Source: Candidatus Methylomicrobium oryzae
GTDB lineage: Bacteria; Pseudomonadota; Gammaproteobacteria; Methylococcales; Methylomonadaceae
Reading direction: 5' to 3'
Assembly (NCBI RefSeq): GCF_016745425.1
Contig: NZ_JAERVK010000001.1
Location: 124,001 to 188,000, forward strand
DNA: 64,000 nt
The position numbers were made by a program, and so were the translations under genes. Positions 58,044-64,000 of this stretch are shown here, in pieces (the first letter of the stretch is position 1; each line of letters opens with the position of its first letter). The notes beneath the pieces are model-generated. The model made no database searches. It was given only the letters and a program-made list of their open reading frames with translations, and had not been told where the DNA came from.

Positions 58044-58206
58044 CATAAAGTGTAAGTGTCTCCTTCAAACATCGGAGATTGTATTAAACTATTGATTTTC
58101 AGTATTGAAAAGCGCGAAAATTCGCTCATACCTATCGAATTCATCGATCAATATGACCTCAAACCATAAAATTTCGCTGGACCAGTGGCGAGCGCTTGTG
58201 TCAGTT
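58044..58206 (+). repeat. Second copy of the 163-bp LysR leader repeat
   Basis: Direct repeat of 57440-57602 with 604 bp between equivalent positions. This copy leads into the intact LysR gene. Confidence 0.9.
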
Positions 58207-59103
58207 GTGGATGCGGGCGGCTATGCGCAGGCTGCTGACCAACTCCACAAGAGCCAATCCACGATGACTTATGCGGTGCATAAACTGGAACAGTCGCTGG
58301 GCATTAAAGTCTTCGAAATACAGGGCCGAAAGGCAGTGCTGACCAGCGTCGGTCAAGTGTTGTATCGACGAGGAAAGACACTCATGGAGGAAGCCGTGCG
58401 TCTGGAACACGTGGCGGCCAGCCTGGCGGCAGGTTGGGAGCCAGAATTGCGACTGGCCGTGGACACCATTTTCCCCACTTGGCTGTTGTTGGAAGCCTTG
58501 GCGCGCTTTTCCGATGAACATCCCGAAACGCGCATCGAGCTTATCGAGACGGTGCTGAGTGGCACCGATGAAGCGTTGCAGGAGGGCCTTGTCGAACTGG
58601 GTATCGGTCCGACGGTGCCGGCGGGATTTGTCGGCGATCCACTCATACGAGTGCGCTTCATCGCCAGCGCCCACCCTGACCATCCACTACATCAGTTGAG
58701 ACGGCCGCTTACGATGGCGGATTTGCGTCAGCACAGGCATCTGGTGGTTCGTGACACTGGCCGTGAGCGAACGCGCACAGTCAGCTGGCTCAATGAGCAG
58801 CGCTGGACCGTGGGCCAGCAGGCTACCTCGATTCGTGCCGCTTGCCTAGGGTTAGGTTATGCTTGGTATGCTGAGGATCTCATCCGTCTGGAACTCGACA
58901 CCGGAAAGTTAAAACCGCTCCCGCTGGAGGAGGGGTCGGAACGCTGGTCGACTCTGTACTTGATCTTCGCCGACCGCGATGCAACAGGTCCTGGCGCCTT
59001 GCGGATCGCTGAAATCCTTCGCGATCAATTGGCCCTACGATGTCCCCAATCCTGCCTGACGGATACCATCCTAGGGCGGAATACTTCGCCGCCGAACGGT
59101 TAG
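58153..59103 (+). CDS. LysR-family transcriptional regulator
   Basis: A 316-residue regulator. Helix-turn-helix: GGYAQAADQLHKSQSTMTYA. The effector domain includes LRLAVDTIFPTWLLLEALAR and a later GLGYAWYAEDLIRLEL. The target is unknown; the small secreted gene and the desaturase on the other strand are possible targets. The ATG at 58153 is preferred because the family starts here; a TTG at 58105 is in frame. Its promoter and first codons are duplicated upstream. Confidence 0.88.
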   Translation: MTSNHKISLDQWRALVSVVDAGGYAQAADQLHKSQSTMTYAVHKLEQSLGIKVFEIQGRKAVLTSVGQVLYRRGKTLMEEAVRLEHVAASLAAGWEPELRLAVDTIFPTWLLLEALARFSDEHPETRIELIETVLSGTDEALQEGLVELGIGPTVPAGFVGDPLIRVRFIASAHPDHPLHQLRRPLTMADLRQHRHLVVRDTGRERTRTVSWLNEQRWTVGQQATSIRAACLGLGYAWYAEDLIRLELDTGKLKPLPLEEGSERWSTLYLIFADRDATGPGALRIAEILRDQLALRCPQSCLTDTILGRNTSPPNG

Positions 59104-59195
59104 TCAAAGGCAGCAGCTCCGGTCTGTGATTCCAGCAGAACGCCATACCGCCTTGGGTGTTCCGTCATCCTGAGCGAGCACAGGTGAAAGCTTCA

Positions 59196-59357
59196 GAGCC
59201 CCGCGTGGCCGCGAAGGGATTGCGGGCCGATGCCCAACTTCTGATGAGCCAGCATATCAGCCATCTTAAAGCCGATGCCGTGAATATCTAATGCCAAGCG
59301 ATAGGGATTTTCGCGCACTTTCTCGATTGCCTGCTCACCATAAGGTTTTGTAAATTC
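59196..59357 (-). pseudogene. Fragment of a RecD2-type helicase
   Basis: About 54 codons reading [37 protein letters not shown] and [10 protein letters not shown]. This is the helix-hairpin-helix region of RecD2/TraA-like helicases, where ENPYRLA-x3-GIGFK-x-AD is conserved. The helicase domains are missing on both sides and no start fits, so it is a remnant. Confidence 0.6.
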
Positions 59358-59416
59358 GCACCGAATGCGAGGTACCGACGCCATGCGATTGGAGAAAAAG
59401 GGCGGCGGTTTGTAGG

Positions 59417-59629
59417 AAGGCAATAAAGAATCATACCGGGTAATAAAGTCTCATACTGGCTAGGCAATAATGTTTCATACCATCGCAAAATCAACGACAT
59501 AAACACCTGTGGTTGATCGGGTATGCAACGAAACCACGTTTTCAGTATGAAACTTTAATTTTCAAGCGATTTTTGTTGATGTGACGAAATACGGCTTGCA
59601 GCCGTTTCCAGTATTAATCTTTAATTGCC
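59417..59629. repeat. Five copies of a ~20-bp repeat in two orientations, insertion-sequence-end remnant
   Basis: Three copies lie in tandem on the minus strand (59417-59437, 59438-59459, 59463-59481; for example ggtatgaaacattattgcc) and two on the plus strand (59542-59561 tcagtatgaaactttaattt; 59608-59629 ccagtattaatctttaattg). Consensus GTATGAAACTTTATTGCC. Multiple terminal repeats facing each other are the design of transposon ends such as those of the IS21 type; no transposase remains between them. Confidence 0.55.
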
Positions 59630-59893
59630 TAATTGCATAGTGCCGGCATAAAGCACCGTCAACTACATATTCGACCGGCACGATTCTCAACAATTGTTCC
59701 AATTGTCCCAAGATCTTTTCCTTGCGCTGGCTACGCCCGGCGCCTTCCAGCAACTCGGCATAGGTGACAAACGACATGCACAGCGCGCTATTCTTGGACA
59801 GATTGTTGATACGTTCAGCTATGGAAGGCGGTTTGTTTTTGATTAGATAGGGCTGTTGCCGTTTTTGAAGATGCGGGTGGTCAAGGTGGTCAT
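59562..59893 (-). pseudogene. Degenerate vapBC toxin-antitoxin remnant
   Basis: From the ATG at 59893, with a perfect AGGAGGT before it, the minus strand reads MTTLTTRIFKNGNSP and then stops: the start of a VapB/AbrB-type antitoxin. The sequence continues as IAERINNLSKNSALC-MSFV and TYAELLEGAGRSQRKEKILG, EQLLRIVPVEYVVDGALCRH, a VapC PIN-domain toxin from its second acidic region (the frame 59562-59777), and loses homology after RHYAIRQLK. The toxin lacks its N-terminal catalytic Asp region and its C-terminus. An internal deletion joined antitoxin start and toxin middle. Confidence 0.65.
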
Positions 59894-60063
59894 GTCATTA
59901 CCTCCTGTGTGTGTACAATGCGTATGTATTATTATCTACTTGCTGTAACGCCGTAAGCCATGCCGACCGAAATCGCTCGTTGGGTAGGAGTGGTCGTGCC
60001 GATTGGGGATGCTATATATTGTGCAAATTTCAAGGTATAAACCGCTTATATAGTATTTCGGCC

Positions 60064-60092
60064 TTGACAGATCACCTTGACGAATCTACACT
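60064..60092 (+). promoter_or_regulatory. Sigma-70-type promoter for the riboswitch-nrdAB transcript
   Basis: TTGACA (60064-60069), 17-bp spacer, TACACT (60087-60092). The start point would be near 60099, directly at the 5' edge of the cobalamin riboswitch. Confidence 0.8.
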
Positions 60093-60100
60093 GCATCGCC

Positions 60101-60300
60101 AAGACGGTTCCCCCCGAAGGGGATTAAAAGGGAATCCGGTCGATGGTTTGGGAATGAATGACATCCTCACTGTCGGCAAGCCGGAGCTGCCCCCGCAACT
60201 GTAATCGGCGAGTCGAGGTTCAACCCGTGCCACTGGACGCGAGTCCGGGAAGGCCGAACCGAGACGGCGACCCGAAAGCCAGGAGACCTGCCCTCGAAAC
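60101..60300 (+). ncRNA. Cobalamin (B12) riboswitch
   Basis: Conserved parts in order: GACGGTTCC and AAGGGAATCCGGT (paired P3 side), GCCGGAGCTGCCCCCGCAAC with TGTAATCGGCGAG (the B12-box region), GCCACTGG, CCGGGAAGGCCG, and the closing GAAAGCCAGGAGACCTGCC. This is a complete aptamer. It lies about 127 nt before nrdA. When adenosylcobalamin is abundant the switch should turn off nrdAB. Confidence 0.95.
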
Positions 60301-60406
60301 CTTCAGTCAACCAGGAGCGGGGTGTCTCCGAAGACGATGGCCAGCGTTGCGGTTTTGGCGATATAAGCTCTACCTTACGCGCGCCGTTGCGGCTTTGTTT
60401 CCCCGT

Positions 60407-60421
60407 TCCACTCCGTGGAGA
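60407..60421 (+). promoter_or_regulatory. Hairpin over the nrdA ribosome-binding site
   Basis: TCCAC/GTGGA (60407-60411 and 60415-60419, TCC loop) covers the GGAGA before the nrdA ATG at 60427. It could be the translational part of the riboswitch expression platform. Confidence 0.45.
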
Positions 60422-60426
60422 ATCAC

Positions 60427-63234
60427 ATGGAAGCCGCCGCCGTTCATCCTGCCAGCCATTCCCCAAACACTGCCGAAATCGGTACTTTCTCAACATCGCC
60501 TCCGCCGCGCCGACCGGATTACGGACTGGAAGTGATCCGCCGCAACCGCGCTGTCGCCGCGTTTCAGCCGGAAAAAATCGCCATCGCCATTACCAAGGCC
60601 TTTTTGGCCGTCGAAGGCCAGCACAGCGTCAATTCGGCACGGATACGCGAGCAAGTCGCGCAACTCACTGCCAGCGTCGTCGACGCCTTGACACGGCGCC
60701 TACCCGGCGGCGGCACCGTACATATCGAGGATATTCAGGACCGGGTGGAACTGGCGTTGATGCGTTCCGGCGCCCACGACGTGGCCCGCGCTTACGTGCT
60801 GTACCGGGAAAAGCACGCCGAGCAGCGCGCCGCCCGGCAACCGCTTGAAAACGCGGCGCCGACTTTGCACGTTGACGACGACGGCCAACGCCTGCCGCTG
60901 GATACCGCCGCGTTCATCGCTTTGTGCCGCGAGGCCTGCACCGGCTTGAGCGACGTCGATGCCGAGCGGGTCTGGGCGCAAACGCTGCCCAATCTGTACG
61001 ATGGCATGCCGTTGGCGACAGTGCGTCAGGCCTTGATTTTAGCCGCGCGCACGTTGATCGAAGCCGAACCGGATTACGCCAAGGTGGCGGCCCGCCTGCT
61101 GTTGAGCAATCTGCGCCGGGAAGTTACCGGTCTGCCGCTGGCGCACGCCGACATGGCCGAGCGCTATGCCGATTGTTTCGCCGAGTTCGTTGCCGCCGGC
61201 GTCGCCGCCGAATTGCTGGATAAACGCCTGCTGGAGTTCGATCTGCCGCGCCTGGGTCAAGTCTTGCTGGCCGAACGCGATCTGCAGTTCGATTATCTGG
61301 GTCTGCAAACCCTCTACGACCGCTATTTTTTGAACGTCGAAGGTCGGCGTATCGAATTGCCGCAATGCTTTTTCATGCGGGTCGCGATGGGCTTGGCACT
61401 GAACGAGATCGACCGGGAAGCGCGCGCGATCGAATTTTACCGGCTGCTGTCGAGCTTCGACTTCATGTGCTCGACGCCGACCCTATTCAACAGCGGCACC
61501 CGCCATCCGCAATTGTCGTCGTGTTATTTGACCACGGTGTCCGACGATCTGGACGGCATTTACCAAAGCATCAAGGAAAACGCGCTGCTGCAAAAATACG
61601 CCGGCGGCCTGGGCAACGACTGGACGCCGGTGCGGGCGCTGGGCAGCCGGATCAAAGGCACCAACGGCCACAGCCAAGGCGTGATTCCGTTCTTGAAAGT
61701 GGTCAACGATACCGCCGTCGCCGTCAACCAAGGCGGCAAGCGCAAGGGCGCGGTGTGCGCCTATCTGGAAAACTGGCACCTGGATTTCGAGGAATTTCTG
61801 GAGCTGCGCAAGAACACCGGCGACGAGCGCCGCCGCGCCCACGATATGAACACCGCCGCCTGGGTGTCGGACTTGTTCATGCAGCGGGTGCGGGACAATG
61901 GCGACTGGACCTTGTTTTCGCCGGTCGACGTGCCCGATCTGCACGACTTATATGGAGACGCCTTCGCCGAGGCTTACCAGGCTTACGAAACCAAGGCCGA
62001 GCGTGGCGAAATCCAATTGTTCAAGCGCATCGGCGCGGTGCAGCTTTGGCGCAAGATGCTGACCATGCTGTTCGAAACCGGCCATCCCTGGATTACCTTC
62101 AAGGACGCCTGCAATCTGCGCTCGCCGCAGCAGCACGCCGGGGTGATCCACAGTTCCAACCTGTGTACCGAGATCACGCTGAACACCGCTGCCGACGAAA
62201 CCGCGGTCTGCAATTTGGGCTCGGTGAATCTGTCCGCGCATCTGATCGAACGCGACGGTGCCTGGCAATTGGACGCCGACAAACTGCAGCGCACGATCGC
62301 CACCGCGATGCGGATGCTGGACAATGTCGTCGACATCAATTTCTATGCGACCGTCAAAGCACGCAACGCCAACCTGCGCCATCGCCCGGTCGGGTTGGGC
62401 ATGATGGGCTTCTCCGACTGCCTGCATAAACTGGGCGTCAGCTACGCCAGCCCGGAAGCGCTGGACTTTGCCGACCGTTCGGCGGAAATGCTCTGCTATT
62501 TCGCTTATCGGGCTTCGGCCGATTTAGCCGAGCAACGAGGCCGCTACAGCAGCTTTAACGGCAGTTTATGGCAGCAGGGTTTATTGCCGCCGGACACGTT
62601 GGAACGCTTGTCCGAAACGCGCGGCGATTTGGGCGTCCCGGCTGGTGGCCAACTGGATTGGCAGAGCTTGCGCGAACGCATTACCGAGGTCGGCATGCGC
62701 AATTCCCATTGCGTGGCGATTGCGCCGACCGCGACGATTGCCAATATCGTCGGCGTATCGGCGTCCATTGAGCCGGTCTATCAGAACCTGTACGTCAAAT
62801 CCAACCTGTCCGGCGAGTTCACCGTGGTCAACGCCGCGTTGGTGCGCGAGCTGAAAGCGCTGGATTTGTGGGACGCGGTGATGGTGGCCGATCTGAAATA
62901 CTTCGACGGCTCGCTGGCGGCCAGCGAGCGGGTGCCGGAAGCCATCAAGGCACGCTATGCGACCGCCTTCGAAATCGAGCCGGAATGGCTGATCGAAGCC
63001 GCCGCCCGCCGGCAGAAGTGGATAGACCAGTCGCAATCGCTGAACTTGTATGTCGCCGCGCCGACCGGCAGCAAACTGGACCGCTTGTACCGCTTGGCGT
63101 GGCAACGCGGTTTGAAGACCACCTATTATTTACGTACCTTGGGCGCGACGGCGATGGAAAAAACGGGTGATGGTAGCGAGCCGGCCGCCAAAGCTTGCTC
63201 GATCACCGATCCGGATTGCGAGGCCTGCCAATGA
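60427..63234 (+). CDS. nrdA: Class Ia ribonucleotide reductase alpha subunit
   Basis: A 935-residue enzyme that reduces ribonucleoside diphosphates. An N-terminal ATP-cone (LEVIRRNRAVAAFQPEKIAI to YREKHAEQ) is followed by a second helical cone-like segment, then the catalytic barrel. Active-site residues: Cys366 in LSSCYLTTV, Cys580 and Glu582 in NLCTEI, Tyr900-Tyr901 in TYYLRTLGATA, and the C-terminal redox pair in DCEAC. The ATG at 60427 (GGAG 6 nt upstream) is preferred over GTG at 60415. The stop overlaps the nrdB start (ATGA). Confidence 0.95.
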   Translation: MEAAAVHPASHSPNTAEIGTFSTSPPPRRPDYGLEVIRRNRAVAAFQPEKIAIAITKAFLAVEGQHSVNSARIREQVAQLTASVVDALTRRLPGGGTVHIEDIQDRVELALMRSGAHDVARAYVLYREKHAEQRAARQPLENAAPTLHVDDDGQRLPLDTAAFIALCREACTGLSDVDAERVWAQTLPNLYDGMPLATVRQALILAARTLIEAEPDYAKVAARLLLSNLRREVTGLPLAHADMAERYADCFAEFVAAGVAAELLDKRLLEFDLPRLGQVLLAERDLQFDYLGLQTLYDRYFLNVEGRRIELPQCFFMRVAMGLALNEIDREARAIEFYRLLSSFDFMCSTPTLFNSGTRHPQLSSCYLTTVSDDLDGIYQSIKENALLQKYAGGLGNDWTPVRALGSRIKGTNGHSQGVIPFLKVVNDTAVAVNQGGKRKGAVCAYLENWHLDFEEFLELRKNTGDERRRAHDMNTAAWVSDLFMQRVRDNGDWTLFSPVDVPDLHDLYGDAFAEAYQAYETKAERGEIQLFKRIGAVQLWRKMLTMLFETGHPWITFKDACNLRSPQQHAGVIHSSNLCTEITLNTAADETAVCNLGSVNLSAHLIERDGAWQLDADKLQRTIATAMRMLDNVVDINFYATVKARNANLRHRPVGLGMMGFSDCLHKLGVSYASPEALDFADRSAEMLCYFAYRASADLAEQRGRYSSFNGSLWQQGLLPPDTLERLSETRGDLGVPAGGQLDWQSLRERITEVGMRNSHCVAIAPTATIANIVGVSASIEPVYQNLYVKSNLSGEFTVVNAALVRELKALDLWDAVMVADLKYFDGSLAASERVPEAIKARYATAFEIEPEWLIEAAARRQKWIDQSQSLNLYVAAPTGSKLDRLYRLAWQRGLKTTYYLRTLGATAMEKTGDGSEPAAKACSITDPDCEACQ

Positions 63235-64000
63235 AATCGGCTTTACAATTCGATGATTGGGATATTCCGACCGCAGCGGCCTTTGCTGCAACTTCGCCTG
63301 TCGATTTGACCGGGACGATGGCAGCGCAACAACCGGCTCCCGTATTGCCGCCGATCGATGCAGAACAAAAGCGGGTCGTCAACGGCCAGGCCGACATCAA
63401 CCAACTGGCGCCGTTCAAATACCCGTGGGCCTGGTCGTTTTTCCTGAACGCCAACCGCAATCATTGGACGCCGCTGGAAATCTCGATGGCGCAGGACGTG
63501 CACGATTACCCGTACAAGCTGACGCCGGCCGAGCGCCATGTGTTCGAAAACGTGCTGGCCTATCTGACCACCTCCGACATCCTGGCGATGCGCAACATCG
63601 GTTTGGCGGTGATGGAAAAGATGAGCGCCCCGGAATTGCAGATTTACCAGGCGCGGCAGGTGTACGAAGAAGCGCTGCACACCTGGGCCTACCAGCACTG
63701 CATCGAAACCTTGGGGCTCGACCAGCGCGAGATTTACAACCGTTACCGGGTGGTGCCGGAAATCCACGGCAAAATCGCGCTGGCCAACCGCCGCCTGCAC
63801 GGCGTGTTGCAATCCGGCCGGCCGTTGACCGACCGCGACGCGCTGCACGAATTTGCCATGGCGTATCTGTTCTTCGCTGCGGTGTTCGAAGGCTGCTGGT
63901 TTTACAACGGCTTCAGTCCGATGTTTGCGTTGCAGCGGCGCGGCTTGATGAAGGGCGCCGCCGAACAATTGCAGTACATCATGCGCGACGAGGTGCTGCA
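63231..64000 (+). CDS. nrdB: Class Ia ribonucleotide reductase beta subunit, 3' end missing
   Basis: The first 256 codons of the radical-generating subunit, cut by the window end. It starts MKSALQFDDWDIPT, overlapping the nrdA stop. Iron ligands Asp116, Glu147, His150, Glu220 and Glu254 are in place, in TTSDILAM, EEALHTWAYQHC, AVFEG and RDEVL. Tyr154, four residues after His150, is the radical tyrosine, so this is class Ia and not the Phe-bearing class Ic. Confidence 0.94.
   Translation, partial: MKSALQFDDWDIPTAAAFAATSPVDLTGTMAAQQPAPVLPPIDAEQKRVVNGQADINQLAPFKYPWAWSFFLNANRNHWTPLEISMAQDVHDYPYKLTPAERHVFENVLAYLTTSDILAMRNIGLAVMEKMSAPELQIYQARQVYEEALHTWAYQHCIETLGLDQREIYNRYRVVPEIHGKIALANRRLHGVLQSGRPLTDRDALHEFAMAYLFFAAVFEGCWFYNGFSPMFALQRRGLMKGAAEQLQYIMRDEVL

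Noticed and set aside
59911-60204. 97-codon frame ahead of nrdA
   Set aside because: It runs through the promoter and into the cobalamin aptamer; not coding.

Overview
The window looks like a chromosomal piece of a gammaproteobacterial methanotroph (Methylococcales). Gammaproteobacterial signs are the order lptM-lysA-dapF-DUF484-xerC, the block suhB / trmJ-cysE-iscR-iscS-iscA, divergent metG/apbC, rluD-pgeF next to bamD, large PstC and PstA proteins, rdgC and darP. The methanotroph signs are a CorA-type copper-repressible surface protein (MopE relative) followed by its partner di-haem peroxidase CorB, plus a cytochrome P460. No gene for methane oxidation itself is present, so the family placement is inference.

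Layout. 1-4.3 kb: YccA (cut by the window edge), a YihY membrane protein, a stand-alone CheB-like methylesterase and a secreted PRC-barrel protein. 4.7-8.7 kb: treZ and an amylo-alpha-1,6-glucosidase, translationally coupled. 8.9-11.1 kb: cytochrome P460 facing an OFA-type MFS carrier with a 42-residue partner gene. 11.3-18.1 kb: Pho box and pstS-pstCAB-phoU. 18.1-18.4 kb: REP-like hairpins. 18.4-26.8 kb: housekeeping genes bamD, rluD, pgeF, ZIP, pgm, L,D-transpeptidase, Lpp-like lipoprotein, rdgC, hypoxanthine-DNA glycosylase, darP. 26.9-32.3 kb: DUF4389, DUF2333, then xerC, DUF484, dapF, lysA, lptM on the minus strand. 32.8-39.2 kb: TauE/SafE permease, an SPCA-like Ca/Mn P-type ATPase and an orphan MASE1 hybrid kinase. 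39.2-43.7 kb: iscA-iscS-iscR-cysE-trmJ and suhB. 43.7-47.8 kb: a secreted protein of unknown function and the corA-corB locus. 47.9-51.1 kb: metG and apbC. 51.1-55.6 kb: a methionine cluster (MetF-like, metE, metR) beside a broken gene. 55.6-60 kb: accessory DNA with a desaturase, a duplicated LysR leader, and remnants of recD2, vapBC and an insertion sequence. 60.1-64 kb: a cobalamin riboswitch controlling class Ia ribonucleotide reductase nrdAB (nrdB cut by the window end).

The most interesting place is corA-corB. A 42-codon open reading frame with a good ribosome-binding site lies 39 nt upstream of corA. Its last 16 codons hold four cysteines (C-x2-C-x2-C-x4-C), and those codons overlap a hairpin followed by a T-rich stretch. 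This has the shape of a cysteine-rich, metal-sensing leader ORF. That reading is inference. Other points of note are an isc operon without iscU but with a good IscR type-1-like site, a 22-bp perfect palindrome between bamD and rluD, a 163-bp duplication of a LysR promoter and 5' end, a frameshifted dihydropteroate-synthase-like fragment, and a B12 riboswitch on a B12-independent reductase.
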